Source: Pelagihabitans sp947500445
Lineage (GTDB): Bacteria > Bacteroidota > Bacteroidia > Flavobacteriales > Flavobacteriaceae
Length of the DNA: 64,000 bases
NCBI RefSeq assembly: GCF_050589625.1
Contig: NZ_JBNGOP010000017.1
Span: 1-64,000 of the forward strand
Direction: 5' to 3'
Under the pieces are notes generated by a model, which ran no database searches, was not told the DNA's origin, and saw only the letters and a list, made by a program, of their open reading frames with translations. Shown here piece by piece: positions 51,582-60,246 of the stretch (position 1 is the stretch's first letter; each line of letters starts with the position of its first letter). The position numbers and the translations under genes were made by a program.

Positions 51582-52472
51582 ATGGAAACACAATTTTCGA
51601 ATGCTTGGAACAAGATGATGGACAAGCTACAATCGTGGTTAGACGCCTTGATCTTGAACATACCCAATTTGATCATTGCTACCTTGGTTTTTACCGTAAC
51701 ACTTATTCTCTCCCGTTACATCAGCCGTTTGGCATTACGGTTGATGGATAGGAGCAGTTTGCAGGAGTCCATGAAAAATCTGATTTCCAAGGTCGTGGCC
51801 ATCATTACGGTGTTATTGGGGCTTTTTATGGTACTGGGAATTTTAAATCTTGGAAAAGCATTGAACACCATTTTGGCGGGTGCCGGGGTCGTAGGTCTGG
51901 CCGTAGGTCTGGCTTTACAAGGTGCCCTGGCGAACACCTATTCCGGAATCGTACTGGCCTATATCAAACACCTAAAATTTGGCGATTGGATAGAAACCAA
52001 CGGTTTTGAGGGAGAGGTGGTAGATCTTGATCTACGATCGGTCACCCTAAAGCAACCGGATAACAATTTGGTCTATATTCCCAACAAGCTCGTGGTGGAA
52101 AATCCGATTAAGAACTATTCTACTACGGCGCAATCCCGTGTTATTTTAGAATGCGGGGTAGCCTACGATTCCGATTTAAAGGCAGTTCGCGATTTGGTGG
52201 TAACCACCATCTCCAAAGCCTTTCAGGCCGTAGCGGATAAAGAGGACGTTATATTCCTTTATAAGGAATTCGGGGACAGTTCCATAAACTTTGAAACCCG
52301 TTTTTGGATCGATTCCACTTCTGCATTGGAGGTAGCAAAGGCGAAAACGAAGGCCATGATTACCATTAAGGCCGCCTTTGATCAAAATAACATTAATATT
52401 CCTTTCCCGATACGCACTTTGGACCTTCCCAAGGAATTGACGAACATGCTACCAACAAAAACGAAGAAATGA
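51582..52472 (+). CDS. MscS-type mechanosensitive channel
   Basis: 296 residues. Three N-terminal spans and the MscS pore helix: VVAIITVLLGLFMVLGILNLGKALNTILAGAGVVGLAVGLALQGALANTYSGIVLAY, then the beta domain with KFGDWIETNGFEGEVVDLDLRSVTLKQPDNNLVYIPNKLVVENPIKNYS. Opens at high membrane tension to release solutes upon osmotic downshift. Its stop codon overlaps the TrkH start (ATGA), so the two are coupled. Confidence 0.94.
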   Translation: METQFSNAWNKMMDKLQSWLDALILNIPNLIIATLVFTVTLILSRYISRLALRLMDRSSLQESMKNLISKVVAIITVLLGLFMVLGILNLGKALNTILAGAGVVGLAVGLALQGALANTYSGIVLAYIKHLKFGDWIETNGFEGEVVDLDLRSVTLKQPDNNLVYIPNKLVVENPIKNYSTTAQSRVILECGVAYDSDLKAVRDLVVTTISKAFQAVADKEDVIFLYKEFGDSSINFETRFWIDSTSALEVAKAKTKAMITIKAAFDQNNINIPFPIRTLDLPKELTNMLPTKTKK

Positions 52473-53824
52473 TCGCATTTTTGAAACAATTGTATTCGCG
52501 TTACAGACGTTTTAAAATTGGGATGAGCCCACAACAGAACCTGTTGTTCGGCTTTTTCAGTTATGTTTTTTTTGGCTTTTTATTGTTAAACCTACCATGG
52601 ACGACCAAAACTACGGTATCCGCCCTTGACCATTTGTTTACCACGGTATCGGCCGTATCTACTACCGGCCTGGTAACCGTTAGTATCAAGGACAGCTATA
52701 CCTTATTAGGCCAGGTTGTGATTGTAATCCTGTTTCAACTTGGCGGAATCGGTTATTTGAGTTTTACCACCTTTTTTATCCTCTCCACAACAAGAAAGAT
52801 GACCCATTGGCACAAACGCTTGTTGCGCTCCGAGTTTACGCTTCCGGCGACCATTAGGATAAGGGATTTTTTAAAATCGGTAATCCTGTTTACCGTTTTA
52901 ATGGAAGTTTTAGGCAGTATAGCATTTTTGTGGGCGTTTACCGCTGGTGGCATGTCTTTGGCAGAAGCGCTATGGCCTGCTATCTTTCATAGTGTGAGCG
53001 CCTTCTGTACCGCCGGCTTCAGTTTGTTTGACACCGGGTTCGCGGGCTATGTGGACAACGGTTACGTCAATACCATCATTTCTATTCTGGCGATAGCCGG
53101 ATCTTTGGGTTTTATTGTTGTTACAGATCTTTATTTGAGTATTCGAAAAAAAGAACACCGCATCAGCTTTACCACAAAAATCGTCTGTTGGGGATTTGTA
53201 ATGTTATTGCTTCTTGGCACCGGTTTCTTTTATTTTTCCGAACCCAGTATCGTCGGTCTTTCGGATCGGACACGTTTTTACGCCGCTTTCTTTCAGGCGA
53301 TGACGGCGATGACGACCGTTGGTTTCAATACGGTGGATTTTGGAAACTTTATAGTACCAATGTTGTTGACCACTTTTTTCTTGATGTATGTAGGGGCTTC
53401 GCCTTCTGGCACAGCGGGTGGACTCAAAATTACCACGCTCACGGCTGTTTTTGCCATTTTAAAAAGTCGTATCCGCGGTAAAAAAACCGTGACGTTCCTA
53501 AAGAGACAAATACCATATGAACGCCTTTATGTGGCGACTTCAAGTTTTATTTTTTACACCGCCATTCTCTTTCTCGGTTTTTATCTTCTCTCTTGGAGCG
53601 AGGTCCACGGCGCGGAGGCACTACTTTTTGAGGTGGCATCGGCGTTGGGAACGGTAGGCCTTAGTACGGGAATTACCGACGCCCTGTCCATTACGGGAAA
53701 AGCGACACTCATCTGCCTGATGTTCATAGGAAGGTTGGGAGTGCTCACTTTTGGTATCGCTATATGGTCCAAGACGACCAACAACAAGGAAGAAGTTTCT
53801 GTAATGGACGACTTGGCGGTATAA
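52469..53824 (+). CDS. trkH: TrkH family potassium uptake protein
   Basis: 451 residues with eight to ten membrane spans. Filter-like pore segments are visible: FTTVSAVSTTGLVTVSI, FHSVSAFCTAGFSLFDTG, FQAMTAMTTVGFNTVDFG, and LFEVASALGTVGLSTGI, the four pseudo-repeats of SKT potassium transporters, with GASPSGTAGGLKITTL. Acts with TrkA or KtrA-type NAD-binding subunits; none is adjacent. Pairing with MscS indicates osmotic adjustment. Confidence 0.93.
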   Translation: MIAFLKQLYSRYRRFKIGMSPQQNLLFGFFSYVFFGFLLLNLPWTTKTTVSALDHLFTTVSAVSTTGLVTVSIKDSYTLLGQVVIVILFQLGGIGYLSFTTFFILSTTRKMTHWHKRLLRSEFTLPATIRIRDFLKSVILFTVLMEVLGSIAFLWAFTAGGMSLAEALWPAIFHSVSAFCTAGFSLFDTGFAGYVDNGYVNTIISILAIAGSLGFIVVTDLYLSIRKKEHRISFTTKIVCWGFVMLLLLGTGFFYFSEPSIVGLSDRTRFYAAFFQAMTAMTTVGFNTVDFGNFIVPMLLTTFFLMYVGASPSGTAGGLKITTLTAVFAILKSRIRGKKTVTFLKRQIPYERLYVATSSFIFYTAILFLGFYLLSWSEVHGAEALLFEVASALGTVGLSTGITDALSITGKATLICLMFIGRLGVLTFGIAIWSKTTNNKEEVSVMDDLAV

Positions 53825-54040
53825 TTAATCGTCGACCCGTTCGACCTCGTTCTCACTTTTAAGTACATGGTCGCCGTCCTCCTGTTCTATATAAAGCACT
53901 TTGTTGCCCTCTTCCCCATCGCGGGTGACTTTGCTACCCTTGATCGTTTTTGTGGTTTTGGTCGTATACGTTTCCACTACCTTTCCCTTGGCAGTACCAC
54001 TGCCCCAGTTCCATTGTACCTGTGTTCCTTTTTTTATCAT
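53825..54040 (-). CDS. DUF2945 Tudor-like small protein
   Basis: 71 residues from the ATG at 54040; the longer frame to 54109 adds an unconserved 23-residue lead. MIKKGTQVQWNWGSGTAKGKVVETYTTKTTKTIKGSKVTRDGEEGNKVLYIEQEDGDHVLKSENEVERV is the small beta-barrel pattern called hypervirulence-associated TUDOR (DUF2945). The hypervirulence name comes from fungal relatives and should not be applied here. Function unknown; it abuts the end of trkH on the opposite strand. Confidence 0.85.
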   Translation of the reverse strand: MIKKGTQVQWNWGSGTAKGKVVETYTTKTTKTIKGSKVTRDGEEGNKVLYIEQEDGDHVLKSENEVERVDD

Positions 54041-54255
54041 TTTGTTGTTTTTAAAATTCGTTGTGTCGGACCTCTTGCTTCCGACATTTTCAAAAGTCTT
54101 CAATGCCATGGAGTTACCCGAACTCGTTTCCGCTAAAAATTAGCGCATATCCCATTTGTAGGGCAACACTTAGGGAATCGAGTCAATGATAATCGCAATT
54201 GCACTAAACCAAAGCAGTGACGAAAAGTATTTTTGTAAGGCAAAACAGGCATACC

Positions 54256-54543
54256 ATGGATATTATAATCGGAATGATTTCGGGTGTACTCATCACTATC
54301 GGCATCTCTTTCGCTTACAGCAACAGCTTGCGAAAATCGGATACGGGCAACGAGCCCGTTCAGGCCAACCCGGCACAACCTAATGTGGAAGAGAAGATTT
54401 CCCCTTTTGTTGAAATACACATGGAACACATGAACCAAGTCGTACACACCGGCACGGAGGAGTCGATCAACCGATTGAAACAAAAAATCGAACGTTTTAA
54501 ACAGCGGAACCGATTTTATGGTGAGCCGAAAAGCGAACAGTAA
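54256..54543 (+). CDS. Small single-span membrane protein, 95 residues
   Basis: From the ATG at 54256 (MDIIIGMISGVLITIGISFAY), giving a clean N-terminal membrane anchor. An in-frame start at 54217 places 13 polar residues ahead of it and is less likely. The rest is soluble and charged (EPVQANPAQPNVEEKISPFVEIHMEHMNQVVHTGTEESINRLKQKIERFKQRNRFYGEPK). Not recognised. Followed after 66 bases by the PA2169-type gene. Confidence 0.65.
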   Translation: MDIIIGMISGVLITIGISFAYSNSLRKSDTGNEPVQANPAQPNVEEKISPFVEIHMEHMNQVVHTGTEESINRLKQKIERFKQRNRFYGEPKSEQ

Positions 54544-54609
54544 TCTTTTAACGATGTAAAGCGATACGCATCACAGAACAAAGTATCGTTAATTTAAAAA
54601 AATAAGAAT

Positions 54610-55059
54610 ATGAGCACGGATACGAATAGTATTTCAAGTAAATTAAACGACCTATTGGAGAAAACCTATGACGCGGAAAAGGGTTTTAAACAAGCTTCCG
54701 AAAAGGTAGAGAATACGAAATTAAAGACTTTTTTTGAAAGCAAATCGGCCGAACGCTATAATTTTGGCCACCAGTTAAAAGCAGAGATCAAAGGCTATGG
54801 GGAAGATGTGGAAAAGGGTGACAGCCTTACCGCAAAAGCACATCGTACCTGGATCGATATGAAAGCGTTTTTTGCATCCGATACGGACGAGGCTATGTTG
54901 GAAGAGGTTATTCGAGGCGAAAAAGCGGCAATACAAGAATATAATGAGGTATTATCCGAAACAGCTTTGCCCCCGACCACTTTGGAGGTACTGACCAGAC
55001 ATAGGGATACCATACAAAAGGAATTGGCCGTACTGAACAATCTGGAGACCATAAGTTAA
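54610..55059 (+). CDS. PA2169 family four-helix-bundle protein (DUF2383)
   Basis: 149 residues of predicted four-helix bundle: LNDLLEKTYDAEKGFKQASEKVENTKLKTFFESKSAERYNFGHQLKAEIKGYGEDVEKGDSLTAKAHRTWIDMKAFFASDTDEAMLEEVIRGEKAAIQEYNEVLSETALPPTTLEVLTRHRDTIQ. This is the PA2169/DUF2383 ferritin-like fold, common in stress clusters. Function is not known. Terminated by the hairpin at 55113-55145. Confidence 0.9.
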   Translation: MSTDTNSISSKLNDLLEKTYDAEKGFKQASEKVENTKLKTFFESKSAERYNFGHQLKAEIKGYGEDVEKGDSLTAKAHRTWIDMKAFFASDTDEAMLEEVIRGEKAAIQEYNEVLSETALPPTTLEVLTRHRDTIQKELAVLNNLETIS

Positions 55060-55112
55060 TGTAATTTTTTGGACCTTAGGAGTAACTACCCTTTCCCAAG
55101 GAAGGCAAATAG

Positions 55113-55145
55113 AAAAACCCTCTCGGAAATACGAGGGGGTTTTTT
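55113..55145 (+). terminator. Intrinsic terminator
   Basis: Stem AAAACCCTCTCG / CGAGGGGGTTTT (one G-T wobble), loop GAAATA region, with T-run at 55140-55146. The remainder of the 319-base gap to 55378 shows no gene. Confidence 0.85.
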
Positions 55146-55378
55146 ATTGAAACTGTTTGCATTTTTTGTTTCAAATGAAAAAACAGCCTTTTGAGGTGCT
55201 TAAGAAGTTTTTTTAAGGTACACCATTTTAACTTTGAAATGGTATTAGTATAGCGGCGGTAAGATGACTTAAACCGGTTAATATAAGTATAACATCCTTC
55301 TATCCTTAAATGTAATTTTCGGAAGTAACGGATAAGTGCGAAGGCATTCGTTATGCAGCCAAAAAAAGATTACCGGTC

Positions 55379-55981
55379 CTAAAGTCTATCGGTATTGATA
55401 GCGGTATGGTACTTGTCCAACTCCATCAAATACTTTACCGTCTCTTCACGTTCCTTGCGGTCAAGATCGCCCAAAACATCTTCCATGGTCTGAAACTCCT
55501 CTAGTATCGTAAACAGGGTTTTTCTACCTGACTCGCTAAGGGATACCAATTTCTCGCGTTTGTCGGAAGGGTTTTTACGCTCCTGTATCAAATTTGCCTT
55601 CAACATCCTTTTGAGCATATCCATACCGGTCGTCAATTCCACCAAATTCTCGAAAATCAAGTCTTTTTTGGTCAATTCCTCGGTATGTAAAAGTGTCGCT
55701 AAAATCGAGAACTCATCAAAAGAGGTCAGGCCCGCTTTTTTCATTATAGGCCTTGAATATATCTTGGAAAATTTATACAACCTGAAAATAGCGCGCCCGG
55801 CTTCCGCGGTCAGATACGGATATTCATGAACGGTATCCCCATGCTCCAAAACAGCTTTTTCAGCAGCTTCCTCCTCCTCCAATAAATAGCGTGCGAAATC
55901 TTTTAAATCGGTACTATTACCCTGCGCTAAAAAATCTTCCCACCTGTTTATCAGCGGTTTATAAGAAATAGAATGCTGCAT
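55379..55981 (-). CDS. MarR family transcriptional regulator
   Basis: 200 residues, longer than typical MarR (about 140) because of an N-terminal helical extension (LINRWEDFLAQGNSTDLKDFARYLLEEEEAAEKAVLEHG). Winged helix visible at LTSFDEFSILATLLHTEELTKKDLIFENLVELTTGMDMLKRMLKANLIQERKNPSDKREKLVSLSESGRKTLF. Divergent from the exporter operon with a 97-base spacer containing three ACGAAAAC repeats, so it most likely represses both directions and responds to a small ligand. Upstream minus-strand TATATTTG at 56008-56001 is its -7 box. Confidence 0.9.
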   Translation of the reverse strand: MQHSISYKPLINRWEDFLAQGNSTDLKDFARYLLEEEEAAEKAVLEHGDTVHEYPYLTAEAGRAIFRLYKFSKIYSRPIMKKAGLTSFDEFSILATLLHTEELTKKDLIFENLVELTTGMDMLKRMLKANLIQERKNPSDKREKLVSLSESGRKTLFTILEEFQTMEDVLGDLDRKEREETVKYLMELDKYHTAINTDRL

Positions 55982-56000
55982 ATCTCCTTATTTTACATCA

Positions 56001-56068
56001 CAAATATACTAAAAATAACGAAAACATTTTTTATTATAACGAAAACATTATATATTTGCTACGAAAAC
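56001..56068. promoter_or_regulatory. marR/exporter divergent promoters with three ACGAAAAC repeats
   Basis: ACGAAAAC occurs at 56018-56025, 56039-56046 and 56061-56068, spaced 21 and 22 bp (two helical turns); the first two extend to ATAACGAAAACATT. The -7 box of the exporter operon (TATATTTG, 56051-56058) lies between repeats 2 and 3, and the minus-strand -7 box of marR (TATATTTG, 56008-56001) lies just left of repeat 1. Likely MarR operators; the binding protein is inferred. Confidence 0.65.
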
Positions 56069-56078
56069 GTAACAAAAT

Positions 56079-56780
56079 ATGACGGATTCCTACATAGCTA
56101 AAGTTTCGAACGTATCAAAGGAATATGTTTCTGGCGACACTACCATTACGGCACTTCATCCGACATCGCTCAGAATAAGCAAAGGGGAATTGGTATTGTT
56201 GCTGGGACCTTCCGGGAGCGGTAAAACCACATTGCTCTCTCTTTTGGGCTGTGTAATCTATCCCACTGAAGGAGGCGTTTTTGTAAGTGGCCGATCGGTA
56301 ACGGAGCTAAAAGACCGAGAGCTTTCCAATTTGCGACTGCAAGAAATCGGTTTTGTATTTCAAAGTTATAACCTGATCGCTCCTCTCACGGCATTGGAGA
56401 ACGTAATGATGCCGTTACAGCTTCTTAAAATTTCTAAAAAGGAAACGAAGGAAAGGGCGATTGCCGCGCTAACATCATTGGGCATGGCCGATCGTATGAA
56501 CAATATTCCCAAAAAACTAAGTGGCGGACAACAGCAACGTGTCGCCATTGCCAGGGCACTGGTCACCGACCCATCTCTTATCCTGTGTGACGAACCCACG
56601 GCATCCTTAGATCCAAAAAGCGTGACCTATACCATGGAGCGCTTAAAAGCGTTGACCAAAGAAAACCGGGCCGTAGTGATCGTAACCCACGACTTACGTT
56701 TGATTCCTTATGCAGATTGTATTTATGAAGTCGATAATGGCCATGTAACCGAAACCACAAAAGAAAATGCAACACATTAA
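56079..56780 (+). CDS. ABC transporter ATP-binding protein (MacB/LolD-type)
   Basis: 233 residues. Walker A GPSGSGKTT, Q-loop in GFVFQSYNLIAPLTALENV, signature LSGGQQQRVAIARAL, Walker B LILCDEPTASLDP and switch His in VIVTHD. Sequence shape is that of ATPases paired with FtsX-type permeases (MacB/LolD/DevA). First gene of a five-gene operon of efflux type controlled by MarR. The next gene begins within 14 bases of or 10 bases after its end. Confidence 0.95.
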   Translation: MTDSYIAKVSNVSKEYVSGDTTITALHPTSLRISKGELVLLLGPSGSGKTTLLSLLGCVIYPTEGGVFVSGRSVTELKDRELSNLRLQEIGFVFQSYNLIAPLTALENVMMPLQLLKISKKETKERAIAALTSLGMADRMNNIPKKLSGGQQQRVAIARALVTDPSLILCDEPTASLDPKSVTYTMERLKALTKENRAVVIVTHDLRLIPYADCIYEVDNGHVTETTKENATH

Positions 56781-56790
56781 AAACAATACC

Positions 56791-57750
56791 ATGTTCAATC
56801 TTACCAGAATAATCTTGATATCGCTTTTTTTGGCCGCCTGCTCGGGAACGGAAGAAAAAGCGGCTACGGACAAAACCGATACCGCTAGCACGAGTACCGC
56901 GGTACTATCCCAAGCTTATGGAAACGGAAGAATTACATCGGCCTCCAAATTGGCGCAATTGGCCAGTCCGGCTTCGGGAGTAGTAATGGAAATCATTAAA
57001 AAAGAAAACGAAACGGTACGGGAGGGAGACATTTTGGCGACCCTGAATACCGCTGCCGAGGAAGCTGAAATTTCGCGCATCATCGCAACCATCAACAAAC
57101 AACGGGCGTCCAACAAAATCGCTTCGGAAGAGGTACTGGAGAGCGAAAAGAAACTATTGAAACGAAAACGGGATTATGAAAGGTCGCTTGCCCTATCCAA
57201 GGTAAATGCAGAAACACAGGACGCTTTGGAAAGCGCCTCCTTGGAATATGAATTGGAAAAGTCGAACCTCAACAACGAGCTTAACGAAAAAAAAGTAACG
57301 AACACCGAATTGCAGGCGCTGAACGCGCAGCTTAAAATTGCAAAGGCCAAAAGGGACGAAAAGCGGATCATAGCCCCTTCGGACGGAAAGGTGCTCGAAT
57401 GGTTGGTTACCAAAGGCGAAGGTACACAGGCCAATAGCAGTGTCGCCCAATTTGCCCCCAAGGGAGCATTGATCGCTACCTGCGAGATCGATGAACTTCT
57501 AGCAGATGAATTACGTTTGGGCCAGTCCGTAAACGTTCGCTCCCAAGACGGTCGCAAGCTGATCAGTACCGGAAAAGTTATTTATCTATCCGATTTTTTG
57601 AAACGGAAATCCATTTTTGGCGATGCCGCCTCCGAAGCGGAGGATCGAAGGGTAAGGACGGTAGAGATAAGTTTGGACCAACAACAAAACCTTCTGATCA
57701 ATAGCCGCGTACAATGTGAAATCGATTTGACCCAACCCACAACAAAATAG
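56791..57750 (+). CDS. HlyD-family periplasmic adaptor lipoprotein
   Basis: About 319 residues from ATG 56791 (MFNLTRIILISLFLAAC, a lipoprotein signal). An earlier ATG at 56767 would overlap the ATPase by 14 bases and adds 8 residues; either is possible. Features: lipoyl-like half (GVVMEIIKKENETVREGDILATLN), a long coiled coil (SEVLESEKKLLKRKRDYERSLALSKVNAETQDALESASLEYELEKSNLNNELNEKKV), the second lipoyl half (IIAPSDGKVLEWLVTKGEGTQ) and a beta-barrel. Bridges the permease to TolC in the periplasm; DevB-like. Confidence 0.9.
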   Translation: MFNLTRIILISLFLAACSGTEEKAATDKTDTASTSTAVLSQAYGNGRITSASKLAQLASPASGVVMEIIKKENETVREGDILATLNTAAEEAEISRIIATINKQRASNKIASEEVLESEKKLLKRKRDYERSLALSKVNAETQDALESASLEYELEKSNLNNELNEKKVTNTELQALNAQLKIAKAKRDEKRIIAPSDGKVLEWLVTKGEGTQANSSVAQFAPKGALIATCEIDELLADELRLGQSVNVRSQDGRKLISTGKVIYLSDFLKRKSIFGDAASEAEDRRVRTVEISLDQQQNLLINSRVQCEIDLTQPTTK

Positions 57751-57754
57751 CCCC

Positions 57755-58888
57755 ATGTCCGTATTAAAAACAGCATTTCGATTCATACGCTTCGATAAGG
57801 CCAAAAGCATCGGGGTCACCGTAGGTATCATTATCAGTACCTTCCTTATCGGGCAACAACTGGGCATCCTAAACTTTCTTACCGGATTAATGGTGACCAC
57901 GGCCAACAATTCCGATGCGCAGGTATGGGTGGTCGACGATAAGAGCAAGGACCTCAACCAACTCGGCCGATTGGATATTAGAAAAGTAAACGAAGTTTTG
58001 AGCATACCCGGGGTTTCCGAAGCGTATCCTCTGGTATTGGCCGGTGGAAGCGCAACCTACCAGAACGGGGCTACCGCCAGTTTACTGCTTATTGGTAGTA
58101 AAGGGCCCATTTTTCCCGCCGGACCAAAACCGGCGAACATAAATGACGGAAACGTATTGGCATTACAGAACGATATGGCGATCAGCTCCGATGTTTTCGA
58201 TTCGGAAACCTTGGGCGGTACCACCGATCCCGGTACCACACTTGAAATTAACGGAAAACGGGCAATGATTACGGTACAGACCAAAGGGGTCCGCGGTTTT
58301 GGAGCACCAATAGCCTATACCACCATAGAAAGGGCCCGCTATTATGGAAACATACCATCCACACAGATCAATGCCGTATTGGTCAATTGCGATTCCGGCA
58401 CATCGGTCGCACAGGTGGTACAAAACATCAACGGTACCCTCTCCGGGGTAAGGGCATGGCCATCCCAAGAATTGAAGGACAGTACCATAAATGCTGTTTT
58501 GGCCTCTAGTGGTATCGCCGTCAGTACGGGTTCCCTAATCATATTTGCGCTCATTTCCGGCTTCTTTATCATCGGGCTTACCTTATACTCCAGTGCCTTG
58601 GACAGACTAAGGGACTATGGAACCCTAAAAGCGATCGGTGCCAGCAACGGGTACATTCGAAAACTGATTCTCGCACAGGCATTTTTATTCGCCCTGGTCG
58701 GTTTTGCTTTGGCCTATATCCTTTTGGAACTTTTTAGGAACGGTGTGGCCAGCACCGGACTGGTATTCGAACTTTCCCCTGCGGTACTTGCCGTAATGTT
58801 CGGCGTTATCGTCCTTATTTCGACAGGGAGCTCGGCCTTCGCGCTCAAAAGAATAAAAAATGTGGAACCCGCTTCCGTATTCAGATAA
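57755..58888 (+). CDS. ABC transporter permease, FtsX/DevC type
   Basis: 377 residues with the FtsX/MacB layout: one N-terminal span (IGVTVGIIISTFLIGQQLGIL), a large periplasmic domain (about 45-250, DAQVWVVDDKSKDLNQLGRLDIRKV), then three spans and the conserved LYSSALDRLRDYGTLKAIGASNGYIRKLILAQAFLFALVG. The first 40 residues resemble DevC of the DevBCA exporter. With the ATPase, adaptor and TolC this forms a tripartite exporter. Starts 4 bases after the adaptor stop. Confidence 0.93.
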   Translation: MSVLKTAFRFIRFDKAKSIGVTVGIIISTFLIGQQLGILNFLTGLMVTTANNSDAQVWVVDDKSKDLNQLGRLDIRKVNEVLSIPGVSEAYPLVLAGGSATYQNGATASLLLIGSKGPIFPAGPKPANINDGNVLALQNDMAISSDVFDSETLGGTTDPGTTLEINGKRAMITVQTKGVRGFGAPIAYTTIERARYYGNIPSTQINAVLVNCDSGTSVAQVVQNINGTLSGVRAWPSQELKDSTINAVLASSGIAVSTGSLIIFALISGFFIIGLTLYSSALDRLRDYGTLKAIGASNGYIRKLILAQAFLFALVGFALAYILLELFRNGVASTGLVFELSPAVLAVMFGVIVLISTGSSAFALKRIKNVEPASVFR

Positions 58889-58898
58889 AATAATAATC

Positions 58899-60242
58899 AT
58901 GAAGAACATCGCACTCTTAGTATTGTTTTTGGGTTTTGCACAAGCGCAGGCGCAGCAAAAACGGTCCTTAAAAGATTGTATTGCCCTAGCCGTGAACGAG
59001 AAACCCAGTTTTTTAGCGGACCAAATCCGCGTCGAAAATAGTGCCTTGGCGGTAAAAGGGGCGCAATCTGCCCTGGGGCCGCAAATTTCACTGTCCTATG
59101 CCTATAAATACAACGCCATTATACCGACTTCGCTTGTTCCGAACGCGCTTACCGGTGGAAACGACACGTCCAGTAATTTGGATGGTTTTACCGAGTTACA
59201 GTTCGGGACCACCTGGCAACAAGATTTGGGCATTACCCTATTACAACCCCTTTTCGATGCCAAAACCAGAGCGGAAGTAAAAGAGCGAAGGGCGGCCGAG
59301 CGATTGGAACTCCTGAAAAGGGACCGGGAAAAGGAACAACTCGTATATGATGTGATGAAGGCCTACATCGGGTTATCCCAAAAACAGGCGAAGGTAAACG
59401 CCTCCCTAGTAGACACGGTACGTACCTATGGTACCATGTCGCTAATGAAGGCCAGGTACCAAGAGGGCAAATTGTTGAAAAGTGAATTGAACACGGCCAT
59501 AATCAACCATAATAACGCCAAGTCTACCTTGGCCATTGCAACCGAGGAAAAGCGATTGGAACAGTTTAACCTGGGTTTTTTGATCGGTAGCGCAATACCA
59601 ATGGAGGTGTACGAACTGAACGCCGAACCCATAGAAATGATCTACCCCAAAATGCGGGAGGGTTCAGATTTGGTCAAAGAATCGGTCACTGCCCGTATCA
59701 TTAAAGAAGAAGATGCGTTCTTAGTCCGCCAAATTATAGGTAATCGGGCCAAAAGGCTACCTACCCTAGCGATCGACGGTTTTTATGGCGCCAACCAATT
59801 CAATGAAAATTTACGACCTTTCGAAAACGATACCTGGTTCGGAAACAGTTATATCGGGGTGTCGCTAAAGGTTCCGATCATCGGATCTGACGGCACCCGG
59901 AGCAAGGTGGCACAACTCAAGGGCGAACGCAAGATCCAGGAACAGGAGCTCCGGGAAGAGACCAACAGAACACAGCTCGAACAAAGGGAATTGGAAACAA
60001 AAATTGCTTCTTTGGCAGGCGAAATAGCGCTGTTAAAGGAAAACTTAGAACTTAGAACGGAAACTGTTGCCATATACCAGGCCCGTTTTTCACAAGGTAA
60101 GGCGGATGCGTATGAATTGAACGAACAAGAGTTGGTACTTCAAAAAAGTGCCGTAACCCTTCTTGAAAAAGAAGCGCAATTTTGGGCTACCTTGTTGGAC
60201 AAATACAAAGCGAATGGTACGATCGATACCTTTTTAAATTGA
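58899..60242 (+). CDS. TolC family outer-membrane efflux protein
   Basis: 447 residues from the ATG at 58899 (MKNIALLVLFLGFAQAQAQ, a signal peptide). An in-frame start at 58860 overlaps the permease and lacks a signal. TolC pattern: RSLKDCIALAVNEKPSFLADQIRVENSALAVKGAQSALGPQISLSY and a long alpha-helical barrel with RAEVKERRAAERLELLKRDREKEQLVYDVMKAYIGL and ETVAIYQARFSQGKADAYELNEQELVLQKSA. Outer-membrane duct for the exporter. Only 4 bases separate it from the GH3 gene. Confidence 0.92.
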   Translation: MKNIALLVLFLGFAQAQAQQKRSLKDCIALAVNEKPSFLADQIRVENSALAVKGAQSALGPQISLSYAYKYNAIIPTSLVPNALTGGNDTSSNLDGFTELQFGTTWQQDLGITLLQPLFDAKTRAEVKERRAAERLELLKRDREKEQLVYDVMKAYIGLSQKQAKVNASLVDTVRTYGTMSLMKARYQEGKLLKSELNTAIINHNNAKSTLAIATEEKRLEQFNLGFLIGSAIPMEVYELNAEPIEMIYPKMREGSDLVKESVTARIIKEEDAFLVRQIIGNRAKRLPTLAIDGFYGANQFNENLRPFENDTWFGNSYIGVSLKVPIIGSDGTRSKVAQLKGERKIQEQELREETNRTQLEQRELETKIASLAGEIALLKENLELRTETVAIYQARFSQGKADAYELNEQELVLQKSAVTLLEKEAQFWATLLDKYKANGTIDTFLN

Positions 60243-60246
60243 AAAA

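Noticed and set aside
53825..54040. Virulence role suggested by the family name hypervirulence-associated TUDOR
   Set aside because: The name comes from distant fungal proteins; nothing in the sequence or context supports virulence.
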